DNA of 64,000 nt from Cupriavidus alkaliphilus (GTDB lineage Bacteria > Pseudomonadota > Gammaproteobacteria > Burkholderiales > Burkholderiaceae): NCBI RefSeq assembly GCF_900094595.1, contig NZ_FMAD01000009.1:216202-280201 (forward strand), given 5' to 3'. This document shows positions 17,247 to 25,510 of this stretch, piece by piece. The position numbers and the translations under genes are program-made. Every line of letters starts with the position of its first letter. The stretch's first letter is position 1. Below the pieces are notes generated by a model that did not search any database, was not told the DNA's origin, and was given only the letters and a program-made list of their open reading frames with translations.

Positions 17247-17281
17247 CAGGGCAGCCTCGGACGAGGCTGCCCTGTTGCTTT
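17247..17281. terminator. Bidirectional terminator between Bug gene and acyl-CoA ligase
   Basis: Perfect 12-bp stem CAGGGCAGCCTC / GAGGCTGCCCTG with loop GGAC (17247-17274), followed by TTGCTTT; on the other strand a short T-rich stretch follows the stem too. It lies between convergent genes. Confidence 0.85.
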
Positions 17282-17293
17282 CCTGCTGCCCGT

Positions 17294-18940
17294 TCAGGCT
17301 CCGGTGCTGCGCAAGCGCTTCTTGTCGATCTTGCCGACGCTGGTCTTCGGGATCGCGTCGACAAACACGATCCGCTCAGCTTCCGGCACCGCATACTTGC
17401 TGAGCCGGTTGGCCTCGACGCGCTCCAGCAGAAACGCGCGAATCGCCTCCGCGGTGACCGTGGCGCCAGGCATGCGCACCACGTATGCCATCGGCCGCTC
17501 GCCCCACCGCGCGTCCGGCACGCCGATGACCGCGCACTCCTGCACGCCCGGCACCTGCGTGACCAGGCTCTCGACCTCGATCGACGAGACCCACTCGCCG
17601 CCGGTCTTGATCACGTCCTTGATCCGGTCAACGATCTGCACGAAGCCGTCGGCGCCCATCACCGCGATGTCCTGCGTATGCAGGTAGCCGCCGGCCCACA
17701 GCTCGGCCGATGCCTCGGCTTTGCCGTGGTATGCCCGGGTCAGGAACGGCGCGCGCAGCACGATCTCGCCGCGCGCCCTGCCGTCGCGCGGCACGTCGTG
17801 CATGGACTCGTCCACCAGGCGGAAGTCCACCATGGCCACCGGACGGCCGGTCGAGCAGCGCATGCGCACTTCGGTCTCGCGATCGGCACTGGCGTGGCCC
17901 GGGGGCAACTGCGCCAGCGCGACGATGGGCCCGGTCTCCGACATGCCATAGCCGGCAAACACATCCATGCCGCGCGCGAGCGCGGCCTCGCACAACGCCG
18001 GCGGCAGCGCCGAGCCGCCGATGATCAGTTTCCAGCCCGACAGATCCTGGCCGCTTGCCTGCGCCGCCTGCAACAGCATCTGCAGCAAGGTCGGCACGCA
18101 GTGCGAGAACGTGACCCGCTCGGTCTCGCGCAAGCGCAGCAAGACGTCCGGCGCGTAGCGCCCCGGCAGCACGATGCGCAGCCCGAGCATGACCGCGACA
18201 TAGGGGATGCCCCAGGCCAGCACGTGGAACATCGGCGTGATCGGCATGTAGACGTCTTCGCGGTGCAGGCGCTGCCCTTCGCGCGGCGCGCACAGGCTGG
18301 TGGCCGACGCCAGCGCATGCAGCACGATGTCGCGATGGCTGTAGCACACGCCCTTGGGGTCGCCGGTGGTGCCGGTGGTGTAGAAGGTGGCGGCGCGCGT
18401 GTTCTCGTCGAACTCGGGGAAGTCGAAGTCGGGTGAGGCCGCTTGCAGCAGCGTCTCGTACTCCCCGCAAAACGGCAGCGAGGTCGGCGGCATCTGCTGG
18501 CCGTCGGCCAGCAGGACAAGGCTGCGCACGCTGGTCAGCTGGCCGCGGATCTCTTCCATCACCGGCAGGAAGTCCGGATGGAGCAGCACCACCTCGGCGC
18601 CGGAATCGTTCAGCGTGTACAGGATCTGCTGCGCCGACAGCCGCACGTTGACCGTGAACAGCGTCGCGCCCATCATCGGCACGCCGAAATAGCACTCCAG
18701 ATAGCGATGACTGTCCCAGTCCATCACCGCCACGGTGGTGCCGTGCGCCACGCCCTGCGCAGCCAGCGCGGAGGCGAGCCGGCCAACGCGCTGGCGGAAC
18801 TCGCGATAGCTGTGGCGCAGCTGTCCGCGATACGTGATCTGCTGGTCGCCGTACAGCGACAGCGAATTGAGCAGCAGTTGCCGCACGAGCAGGGGATAGG
18901 CATAGGCCTGCGGTGCCGCAGGCACGAGATGTGGTTGCAT
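17294..18940 (-). CDS. AMP-dependent acyl-CoA synthetase (long/medium-chain type)
   Basis: 548 residues. The ATP/AMP motif FYTTGTTGDPKGVCYSHRD and the later GYGMSETGP are present, and the C-terminal catalytic lysine lies in GKIDKKRL. It activates a carboxylic acid to its CoA ester via an acyl-adenylate. The architecture (about 550 aa, GVPMMGATLFTVNVRL near residue 90) is that of fatty-acyl-CoA ligases such as AlkK-type enzymes. Last gene of a three-gene operon after an MDR oxidoreductase and a TauD-type dioxygenase. Confidence 0.93.
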   Translation of the reverse strand: MQPHLVPAAPQAYAYPLLVRQLLLNSLSLYGDQQITYRGQLRHSYREFRQRVGRLASALAAQGVAHGTTVAVMDWDSHRYLECYFGVPMMGATLFTVNVRLSAQQILYTLNDSGAEVVLLHPDFLPVMEEIRGQLTSVRSLVLLADGQQMPPTSLPFCGEYETLLQAASPDFDFPEFDENTRAATFYTTGTTGDPKGVCYSHRDIVLHALASATSLCAPREGQRLHREDVYMPITPMFHVLAWGIPYVAVMLGLRIVLPGRYAPDVLLRLRETERVTFSHCVPTLLQMLLQAAQASGQDLSGWKLIIGGSALPPALCEAALARGMDVFAGYGMSETGPIVALAQLPPGHASADRETEVRMRCSTGRPVAMVDFRLVDESMHDVPRDGRARGEIVLRAPFLTRAYHGKAEASAELWAGGYLHTQDIAVMGADGFVQIVDRIKDVIKTGGEWVSSIEVESLVTQVPGVQECAVIGVPDARWGERPMAYVVRMPGATVTAEAIRAFLLERVEANRLSKYAVPEAERIVFVDAIPKTSVGKIDKKRLRSTGA

Positions 18941-18955
18941 GGCTGTGTCCCTCCG

Positions 18956-19804
18956 TCAGAACGGCACGTCGCCGATGATGCCGGCGCGCTCCATCTTGCG
19001 CACCGTGGGCGCATAGTCCTGCACCGCGTAGTGCTGCGTGCAGCGGTTATCCCAGATTGCGACGCTGTGCTTTTTCCAGCGCCAGCGCACCTGGTACTCC
19101 GGGATCTCGGCCTGCGCGCACAGGTAGTGCAGCAGGTCGCCCGCGCCGGGCATGAAGTCCTTGCCGAAGCGGATCACGTCGCCGCGGTGGTAGTTGGCGA
19201 AGTGCGAGGTGAAGGCGTTGACGAACAGGATCTTCTCGCCGGTTTCCGGATGGGTGCGCACCACCGGATGCTCCACCATCGGGAATTGCGCCGCCAGCGC
19301 GGCGCGCTTCTCCGGCGCCATGTTGGCGCCGAAGGTGTGTTCGATGCTGTGCTTGGCGCGCAGCCCTTCGATGCGCGCCTTGATGTCCTGCGGCAGGCGC
19401 CGGTAGGCTTCGCCCATGTTGACCCAGATGGTGTCGCCGCCGACCGCCGGCGTCTCCACGCAGCGCAGCACGCATCCCATCGGCGGCGCCTGGCGCCAGG
19501 TGGCATCGCAATGGAAGGCATTCTCGTAGTGCTCGACCTTGCTGTCGGGCGACTTGTAGATCTGCACCAGCCCCGGGTGCTCCGGGTCGCTGCCCACCAC
19601 CGGGTGGTCTTCCAGTTCGCCGAACTGGCGCGCAAAGGCGACGTGCTCGGCGCGGGTGATGTCCTGGTCGCGCAGGAACAGGACCTTGTGCTGCAGCAGC
19701 AGCGCCTTGATTTCAGCGAACAGGCCGGCGTCGCGCGAGGCATCGGCCAGGCTGACGCCGGTGAGTTCGGCGCCGATGGTGCAGGTCAGCGGTTCCGCAT
19801 GCAT
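18956..19804 (-). CDS. TauD/TfdA-family Fe(II)/2-oxoglutarate dioxygenase
   Basis: 282 residues. The iron ligands are H98 and D100 (AFHCDATW) and distal H258 (CTQHYAV); R269 likely binds 2-oxoglutarate. The family hydroxylates sulfonates, herbicide ethers, betaines and other acids, releasing CO2 and succinate. The substrate here is not known; the neighbouring acyl-CoA ligase suggests that the product is a carboxylic acid. It is 24 bp downstream of the MDR gene and 15 bp upstream of the ligase gene. Confidence 0.93.
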   Translation of the reverse strand: MHAEPLTCTIGAELTGVSLADASRDAGLFAEIKALLLQHKVLFLRDQDITRAEHVAFARQFGELEDHPVVGSDPEHPGLVQIYKSPDSKVEHYENAFHCDATWRQAPPMGCVLRCVETPAVGGDTIWVNMGEAYRRLPQDIKARIEGLRAKHSIEHTFGANMAPEKRAALAAQFPMVEHPVVRTHPETGEKILFVNAFTSHFANYHRGDVIRFGKDFMPGAGDLLHYLCAQAEIPEYQVRWRWKKHSVAIWDNRCTQHYAVQDYAPTVRKMERAGIIGDVPF

Positions 19805-19828
19805 GGTTTGTCTCCTCTTTCTTTGTTT

Positions 19829-20809
19829 TCAGATGACGAAGATCGATGATCCGGTGGTGCGGCGCGCTTCCAGGTCCTGGTGCGCCTGGACCGCGTCTTC
19901 CAGCGCATAGCGCTGGTTGATGCCGATCTGGATGCGCCCCGCGGCGACGTGGCCGAAGATCTCGTCGGCCAGCGCCTGCTTTTCCGCGGGATCGGCGATG
20001 TAGTCGGCCAGCGCGGGCCGGGTCAGGAACAGCGAGCCCTTCATCGCCAGCAGCGCCGGATCGAACGGCGGCACCGGGCCGGAGGCGGTGCCCACGCAGA
20101 CCATGGTGCCGCGGCGGCGCAGTGAGTCCAGCGAGCCCATGAAGGTGGTCTTGCCGACGCTGTCGAACACCACCGCCACGCCCACGCCATCGGTCAGCTC
20201 GCGCACACGTTTGGCCACGTCCTCGCGGGTGTAGTAGATGATGTGGTCGCAGCCGTGCGCGCGCGCCACCTCGGCCTTGGCCTCGGTCGACACCGTGCCG
20301 ATCACGGTCAGCCCCAGCAGCCGGGCCCACTGCGACACGATCAGTCCGACCCCGCCCGCTGCCGCGTGCAGCAGGATGGTGTCGCCGGCCTGGAACGGAT
20401 GGATGCGGCGCATCAGGTAGGCCGAGGTCAGCCCGCGCATGGTCATCGCCGCCGCGGTTTCGAAGGCGATGCTGTCGGGCAGGCGGATCAGCGGCGCGGC
20501 GGGCACCAGGCGCTCGGTGCTGTACGCGCCCAGCGTGTTGACGAAGCCGGTGTAGGTGACGCGGTCGCCCGGCGCTACGTTGGTCACGCCCGCTCCCACC
20601 GACACCACCACGCCGGCGGCTTCGACGCCCATGCCGCTGGGCAGCGGCACGGGATAGGTGCCGTTGCGGAAATAGGTATCGGCGTAGTTCAGGCCCACCG
20701 CGACGTGGCGGATGCGAACCTGTCCAGGTCCGGGCTCGCCGACTTCCATGGGTTCGTAGCGCAGCACTTCGGGGCCGCCGGTCTCATACATGCGGACGAC
20801 ATTTGCCAT
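19829..20809 (-). CDS. NADPH:quinone oxidoreductase-type MDR protein
   Basis: 326 residues of the zinc-free quinone oxidoreductase (Qor) branch of the medium-chain dehydrogenases. GLNYADTYFRNGTYPVPLPSG lies near 38-58, and the cofactor-binding HAAAGGVGLIVSQWARLLG is near 148-166. It reduces quinones or activated double bonds with NADPH. First gene of the operon that runs into the dioxygenase and acyl-CoA ligase genes; divergent from an AraC regulator. Confidence 0.93.
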   Translation of the reverse strand: MANVVRMYETGGPEVLRYEPMEVGEPGPGQVRIRHVAVGLNYADTYFRNGTYPVPLPSGMGVEAAGVVVSVGAGVTNVAPGDRVTYTGFVNTLGAYSTERLVPAAPLIRLPDSIAFETAAAMTMRGLTSAYLMRRIHPFQAGDTILLHAAAGGVGLIVSQWARLLGLTVIGTVSTEAKAEVARAHGCDHIIYYTREDVAKRVRELTDGVGVAVVFDSVGKTTFMGSLDSLRRRGTMVCVGTASGPVPPFDPALLAMKGSLFLTRPALADYIADPAEKQALADEIFGHVAAGRIQIGINQRYALEDAVQAHQDLEARRTTGSSIFVI

Positions 20810-20889
20810 GATTCTGGTCTCCTGGAATTAGCGTTGGTGCAGGGTGCCCTGCACATGCCTGCCACTGTAGGGAGCGCGGGCCGGTCCGG

Positions 20890-20919
20890 CTTTGCATTGG
20901 CTACCGCTGACTTTGCATT
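20890..20919. promoter_or_regulatory. AraC-type phased direct repeat between Qor and AraC genes
   Basis: CTTTGCATT occurs at 20890-20898 and 20911-20919, 21 bp apart, in the 202-bp divergent region. This is the same architecture as the operators at 9784 and 14841 but a different sequence, so the adjacent AraC protein (21012-22010) is the natural candidate ligand. Confidence 0.6.
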
Positions 20920-21011
20920 TCATGCCAGGAGGCCTATGATCCTGCTGCGGCGGGCCGGCAGCCCCCCGCAATGGCGCAGGACATCGCAACGCATCGCAAG
21001 GCAGGATCCGC

Positions 21012-22010
21012 TTGGAAACGCTCATACGTGCCGCCGCACTGACCAACTTCCTGGAGGTATCGCGCGACCTCGGCCTGGACCCGCAGCCGCTGCTGCGCCA
21101 GGCCCGGTTGCGCCGCGCCTGGCTCGACGACCCCGACCAGCGGGTGCCGCTCGGCGCCTGCGTGGCGCTGCTGGAAGCCGCCGCGCAGGCCTCGGGCTGC
21201 ATCACGTTCGGGCTGCGCATGGCGGAGTCGCGCCAGCTGTCGGACTTTGGCGTGATGAGCCTGCTGATCAGCCAGCAGCCCACGCTGCGCGCCGCGCTGG
21301 CCACCACCATCCGCTATCGGCACCTGGTCAACGATTCGGTGGCGCTGTTGCTCGAGGACGCCGGCAGCGCCGTGGTGATCCGCCAGGAAGTGCTGAGCGA
21401 CGCGCCCTCGCGGCAGGCCACCGAGCTGGCCATCGGTGTCGTGTTCCGCATGTGCGCGCTGCTGCTGGGGCCGCGCTGGCAGCCGATCGCGGTGAGCTTC
21501 ACGCATGCGGCGCCGGCCGACCTGCGCGTCCATCGCCGGCTGTTCGGCTGCCCGCTGGAGTTCGATGCGGACTGCAATGGCATCGTCTGCCGCGCCGCCG
21601 ACCTCGACGCTCCCAACCCCGGTGCGGATCCCGTCATGGCGCGCTATGCGCAGCAGTTCATCGATACCCTGCCGCGCGCCAACCCGCAGTCGATCGGCCA
21701 CGAAGTGCGCGCCGCCATCTACCTGATGCTGCCGATGGGCCGCGCCACCTGCGAGGCCGTGGCCGAGGGCCTGGGCCTGAGCCTGCGCACCATGCAACGC
21801 CAGCTCGACGACGCGGGCGAGACCTTCACTGGCATCCTCAACGACGTGCGGCGCGAGCTGGCGCGACGCTATGTCGAGAACCCGCGCTATTCGCTGCTGC
21901 GCGTGTCGCAGCTGCTGGGCTACGGCTCGGCCAGCGCCTTCACGCGCTGGTTCTCGGCGCAGTTCGGCACGGCTCCGGCCAACTGGCGCAGGGATCGCGC
22001 AGGACGGTAG
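21012..22010 (+). CDS. AraC-family regulator (OruR/ArgR-type)
   Basis: 332 residues from a TTG start. Layout as for the paralogue at 13809: ligand domain about 20-210 (LVNDSVALLLEDAGSAVVIRQ in part) and double helix-turn-helix about 235-328 (SLRTMQRQLDDAGETFTG and SQLLGYGSASAFTRWFSAQF). It is divergent from the Qor/dioxygenase/ligase operon, with phased CTTTGCATT repeats between. The probable role is activation of that operon by its substrate. Confidence 0.92.
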   Translation: METLIRAAALTNFLEVSRDLGLDPQPLLRQARLRRAWLDDPDQRVPLGACVALLEAAAQASGCITFGLRMAESRQLSDFGVMSLLISQQPTLRAALATTIRYRHLVNDSVALLLEDAGSAVVIRQEVLSDAPSRQATELAIGVVFRMCALLLGPRWQPIAVSFTHAAPADLRVHRRLFGCPLEFDADCNGIVCRAADLDAPNPGADPVMARYAQQFIDTLPRANPQSIGHEVRAAIYLMLPMGRATCEAVAEGLGLSLRTMQRQLDDAGETFTGILNDVRRELARRYVENPRYSLLRVSQLLGYGSASAFTRWFSAQFGTAPANWRRDRAGR

Positions 22011-22022
22011 CGCGGCAAGGCA

Positions 22023-23153
22023 TCAGCCCGCCAACGCTGCCGGGACCTCGCGCAGCGCCAGTTCCGTGTCCTTGATGCCCGCCAGCGGCGCCAGCACCGC
22101 CGCATCGAACGGCCGCACCGGTTGTCCCGCGTGCACCCGCGCCGGCCAGTCCGGATTCGCCAGCGCCCCGCGCCCGAGCGCAACCAGCGTTGCACCCTGC
22201 TTCAGCATGCCCGCCGCGCGCACCGGATCCGCGAGGCTGCCGTTCGCAACGATGGCCAGCCCCGGCGCCGCGCGCCGGGCATGCTGCACCAGCGACGCAT
22301 TGCCGTCGGCGAAGGCGGGCTGCCAGGCTTCATGCTCGGTCACATGGAGGTAGTCGACGCCGCTTGCCGCAATGCCGGCAAACACCGCGGCAGCGCCCTC
22401 TGCGCCTTCGGGCCACTGGTAGGTAAAGTCATTGACCTTGGCCTGCGAGATGCGCACGCCGACGATGACATCGCTGCCCACCGCGGCGCGCACGGCACGG
22501 ATCGTCTCCAGCATCATGCGCATGCGCCGCGCGATGCCGCCGCCCCAGGCGTCCTGGCGCTGGTTGGTATGGCCGTTGAGGAACTGGTCGAGCAGGTAGC
22601 CGTTGGCGCCGTGGATCTCCACGCCGTCGAAGCCGGTCTCGCGGGCCCGCCGCGCCGCTTGCGCAAACCCGTCGATGGCTTGCAAGATTTCTGCCTCGTC
22701 CATCGCGCGCGGCGTACGGAATGCGCCCGTGCCGCCATACGCGCTCAGCTGCCGGCCCCTGGGCTGCACGGCCGAAGGGCCGGCGGTATCGTCGCGGAAG
22801 GGGTTGACCTGCGACAGCGCCCCCGCATGCATCAGCTGCGCGACCATACGGCCGCCGGCCCGGTGGACCGCGTCCACGATCCCGCGCCAGCCCTGCGCCT
22901 GCTGCGCGTCGGTCAGTCCCGGCTGGCCGGCATAACCCTGCGCATAGGCGCGGTCGGTATAGATGCCCTCGCTGACGATCAGGCCAAAGCCGCCGCGGGC
23001 AAAGCCCTCGTAATAGCGGCGCATGGCCTCGGTGGGGACGCCGGTGTCGGTGGCGCTGATGCGCGTCATCGGCGCCACCACCAGGCGGTTGCGCAACGGT
23101 ACGCCGTTCAGCGCCGGCGTATCGAACAGCGAAGGCGCGGCGGGCGTGGTCAT
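22023..23153 (-). CDS. NADH:flavin oxidoreductase, Old Yellow Enzyme family
   Basis: 376 residues, FMN-dependent TIM barrel. RNRLVVAPMTRISA near the N-terminus, GRMVAQLMHAGALS and HGANGYLLDQFLN (substrate His-Asn pair region) are conserved OYE motifs. It likely reduces alpha,beta-unsaturated carbonyls or related electrophiles. The ATG at 23153 overlaps the RidA stop by four bases (ATGA), fixing the start; the open frame upstream is inside RidA. Second gene of a RidA-OYE pair facing a LysR regulator. Confidence 0.93.
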   Translation of the reverse strand: MTTPAAPSLFDTPALNGVPLRNRLVVAPMTRISATDTGVPTEAMRRYYEGFARGGFGLIVSEGIYTDRAYAQGYAGQPGLTDAQQAQGWRGIVDAVHRAGGRMVAQLMHAGALSQVNPFRDDTAGPSAVQPRGRQLSAYGGTGAFRTPRAMDEAEILQAIDGFAQAARRARETGFDGVEIHGANGYLLDQFLNGHTNQRQDAWGGGIARRMRMMLETIRAVRAAVGSDVIVGVRISQAKVNDFTYQWPEGAEGAAAVFAGIAASGVDYLHVTEHEAWQPAFADGNASLVQHARRAAPGLAIVANGSLADPVRAAGMLKQGATLVALGRGALANPDWPARVHAGQPVRPFDAAVLAPLAGIKDTELALREVPAALAG

Positions 23154-23548
23154 TGCTCGCCCTCCGTGGTCAGGGCGATGGCTTCGATCTCGATCATCGC
23201 GTCCGGCGAATACAGTGCCGAGACTTCGACGATGGTATCGGCCGGATAGGGCGCGGAAAACCACTTGCGGCGCAGCGCGACGATCTTCGGGAAGTATTCC
23301 ATCGACGTCAGGAAGATCGTCACCTTGGCCACGCGGTCCAGCCCCGAGCCGCCCGCCTTCAGCGCGCGCCTGAGGTTGCGGAAGGCCTGCTCGGCCTGCG
23401 CGTCGAAGTCGCCGCGCCCGACGATGGCGCCATCGTCGCCAACGCCGGCCTGGCCGGAAACGAACAGCAGGCCGCCGGCGCGAATGGCCTGGGACAGCAG
23501 GTAGGGGGCATAGGGATCGGGCTGGGTGTGGACTTGTTCCAGGTGCAT
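23150..23548 (-). CDS. RidA/YjgF-family protein, Arg-lacking subgroup
   Basis: 132 residues with the RidA fold: LLFVSGQAG, QAEQAFRNLRRALKAGG, VTIFLTSMEYF and IEIEAIAL are recognisable. In archetypal RidA the Arg in EVARLPKD performs imine hydrolysis; here the matching stretch reads EVSALYSPD with Ala at 111. Classical 2-aminoacrylate deaminase activity is therefore doubtful, and it belongs to one of the other Rid subfamilies found in catabolic operons. Overlaps the OYE gene by four bases. Confidence 0.9.
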   Translation of the reverse strand: MHLEQVHTQPDPYAPYLLSQAIRAGGLLFVSGQAGVGDDGAIVGRGDFDAQAEQAFRNLRRALKAGGSGLDRVAKVTIFLTSMEYFPKIVALRRKWFSAPYPADTIVEVSALYSPDAMIEIEAIALTTEGEQ

Positions 23549-23613
23549 CGCTGACTCCGGTAATGATTTAGTAAAATTCATCTTTCTATCGGGCTGAGCG
23601 TCTTGCGGGCCAG

Positions 23614-23632
23614 CCGATATGCCAAGTATCGG
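23614..23632. promoter_or_regulatory. Inverted repeat in RidA-LysR divergent region
   Basis: CCGATA-n7-TATCGG, a dyad of the size bound by LysR-type dimers, is about 72 bp upstream of the LysR start and 66 bp upstream of RidA. It is a candidate operator by position and symmetry only. Confidence 0.4.
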
Positions 23633-23703
23633 AGCCGGTATCGGCCGCGACAAATGGTCGCTTTTCAGTCGATGCATGAGACAAATTCATCCATGGAGAC
23701 ACC

Positions 23704-24591
23704 TTGCGCAAACTGCCGCCCCTCGGCGCCCTGCGCGCCTTCGAAGCCGCCGCCCGCCGCGCCAGCTTCAAGCACGCCGCCGACGAACTGCACGTCACGC
23801 CGACGGCCATCAGCCACCAGATCCGCGCGCTGGAAGAGAGCCTGGGCGTGAGGTTGTTCGAGCGCCAGACCCGCAAGGTGCGGCTGACGGCGGCCGGGCA
23901 TCAGTTGTTCCCCGCGGTGCGGGACGGCCTCGACGGCATGGAGCGCGCGGTGCAGGCGGTGCAGCGCAGCGGCCGCCCGCACGTAGCCACGCTGACATCG
24001 ACGGTGGCGTTCATGGCCAGGCGGCTCGCGCCGCTCGCCGGGCAGTTCCGGGCCGCGCATCCCGACTGGACCCTGCGCCTCGATGCCTCGGACCAGGTCG
24101 TCGACCTGGACCACGATGCGGATGCGGCGATCCGCTACGGCAGCGGCAGCTATCCCGGCCTGGTGACCGAGCCGTTGTTCCGCGACCGCTTTGCACCGGT
24201 TTGCAGCCCCGCCCTGAAACCGGCATCCATGCAGGACCTGAAGCACGCCACGCTGGTCCACTTCGAATGGGGTGCTGCCGCGCGCGATGATGCGCGCGCA
24301 CCGGTCTGGCGCCACTGGCTGGCGCAGGCCGGCGTCGAGGTGGCCGATCCGCAGGCTGGCCTGCGCTTTACCGACGAGATCCACGCGGTGCAGGCCACCA
24401 TCGCCGGACAGGGCGTGGGCCTGCTCAGCCTGACGCTGGTGGCGGAAGAACTGGCGTCGGGCGCGCTGGTGCAGCCCTTTGACCTGGCGCTGGAGAGCTT
24501 TCGCTATGACCTGGTCTACAGCGAGCGGGCGGTGGAGCGTCCGGCCACGCGGTTGCTGCGGGACTGGGTGAGAGGGGTGTTTGCAGAGTAA
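23704..24591 (+). CDS. LysR-family regulator (GcvA-like)
   Basis: 295 residues with a TTG start, beginning RKLPPLGALRAFEAAARRASFKHAADELHVT in part, the GcvA-type helix-turn-helix. The effector domain covers about 90-290. It is divergent from the RidA-OYE pair, with a 19-bp dyad between. The likely role is control of those two genes. A GGAG lies a few bases upstream of the TTG. Confidence 0.92.
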   Translation: MRKLPPLGALRAFEAAARRASFKHAADELHVTPTAISHQIRALEESLGVRLFERQTRKVRLTAAGHQLFPAVRDGLDGMERAVQAVQRSGRPHVATLTSTVAFMARRLAPLAGQFRAAHPDWTLRLDASDQVVDLDHDADAAIRYGSGSYPGLVTEPLFRDRFAPVCSPALKPASMQDLKHATLVHFEWGAAARDDARAPVWRHWLAQAGVEVADPQAGLRFTDEIHAVQATIAGQGVGLLSLTLVAEELASGALVQPFDLALESFRYDLVYSERAVERPATRLLRDWVRGVFAE

Positions 24592-24633
24592 GGCCTGGTC
24601 TAGGTACAGTGGCACAACGCCATTGGATTACTC

Positions 24634-24897
24634 ATGCTATATCCCGTACATATCGAGCCCGGTGATGCGACGCACGCGTACGACATCACCGTGCCGGATT
24701 TCCCGGGCTGTTTCTCCGCTGCTGACGATTGGCCCGAGATCCCAGGCAAAGTCCAGGAGGCCGCCGAAGCGTATTATGCCGATGGCGCACCTATACCCGA
24801 ACCTTCGGACCGGCTACGGTGGGTTGAGAGCCGTCAGTTCGAGGGTGGATTCTGGCTACTCGTTGAAATCGCCCTGTCGCGTGGGAGCATCGATTGA
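24634..24897 (+). CDS. HicB-family antitoxin-like protein, orphan
   Basis: 87 residues. MLYPVHIEPGDATHAYDITVPDFPGCFSAADDW is the partial RNase-H-like fold start of HicB antitoxins (F/YxVxxPDxPGCxSxGD-like). No C-terminal DNA-binding domain is visible and the expected small HicA RNA-binding toxin (about 60 aa) is absent on either side. The downstream frame is instead a MOSC gene that overlaps its stop (TTGA). Possibly a relic or a solitary antitoxin. Confidence 0.8.
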   Translation: MLYPVHIEPGDATHAYDITVPDFPGCFSAADDWPEIPGKVQEAAEAYYADGAPIPEPSDRLRWVESRQFEGGFWLLVEIALSRGSID

Positions 24898-25442
24898 GCA
24901 CATTCCCCACCGTTCTCGCTGTGGCTGCCGCGGCCACGCACGAGTTTTCCAAGCTTCTGCGCGCCGAGATCCGGCTGCTCGAAGGCCTTGGCGTCGAAGG
25001 CGACGCGCATGCAGGCCATACCGTCAAGCACCGATCGCGCGTGCGTATTGATCCGACCCAGCCCAACCTGCGGCAGGTCCACCTCATCGGCACGGAACTC
25101 CACGCGGAGCTACTGCGCGCCGGCTTTGACATCGGTTCCGCAGACTTGGGCGAGAACATCACGACGCAGGGCCTGGACCTGCATGCGCTGCCCGTTGGCA
25201 CGCGGTTGCGGCTCGGATCCAGCGCGGTGGTCGAGCTGACCGGCCTGCGCAACCCGTGTGGCCAGATCGAGGCGTTTCGGCCCGGTCTTCTGGCGCAGGT
25301 GTTGAGCCGGACCCCCGACGGCACGCTGGTCCGCAAGGCAGGCGTCATGGGTGTCGTGATCGCGGGCGGCGTGGTGCGGCCGGGCGATGCCATTGCGGTC
25401 GGTTTGCCGGCACCACCCCATCGCTTGCTCGACCGCGTCTAG
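24894..25442 (+). CDS. MOSC domain-containing protein
   Basis: 182 residues with a TTG start overlapping the HicB stop. The MOSC (molybdenum cofactor sulfurase C-terminal) domain covers almost all of it, with the conserved Cys in LRNPCGQIEAF (C122) that in relatives handles sulfur for Mo cofactor or hydroxylamine-reducing enzymes. No N-terminal beta-barrel or ferredoxin domain is fused. Actual role unknown. Translational coupling to hicB is unusual. Confidence 0.88.
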   Translation: MSTFPTVLAVAAAATHEFSKLLRAEIRLLEGLGVEGDAHAGHTVKHRSRVRIDPTQPNLRQVHLIGTELHAELLRAGFDIGSADLGENITTQGLDLHALPVGTRLRLGSSAVVELTGLRNPCGQIEAFRPGLLAQVLSRTPDGTLVRKAGVMGVVIAGGVVRPGDAIAVGLPAPPHRLLDRV

Positions 25443-25510
25443 CGGCGGATTGCGTGCGCCACGCCATGCCTGCGGCGTACACTGTGGCCCCGACTGTCGG
25501 AGACCCATCC

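Noticed and set aside
23574..23691. AAATTCATC occurring twice in the RidA-LysR gap (23574 and 23683)
   Set aside because: A 109-bp separation and a 9-base word are not compelling; the dyad at 23614-23632 is a better operator candidate.
24592..24897. Complete HicAB toxin-antitoxin module
   Set aside because: No HicA-like frame exists in the 42 bp upstream or downstream; only HicB is present.
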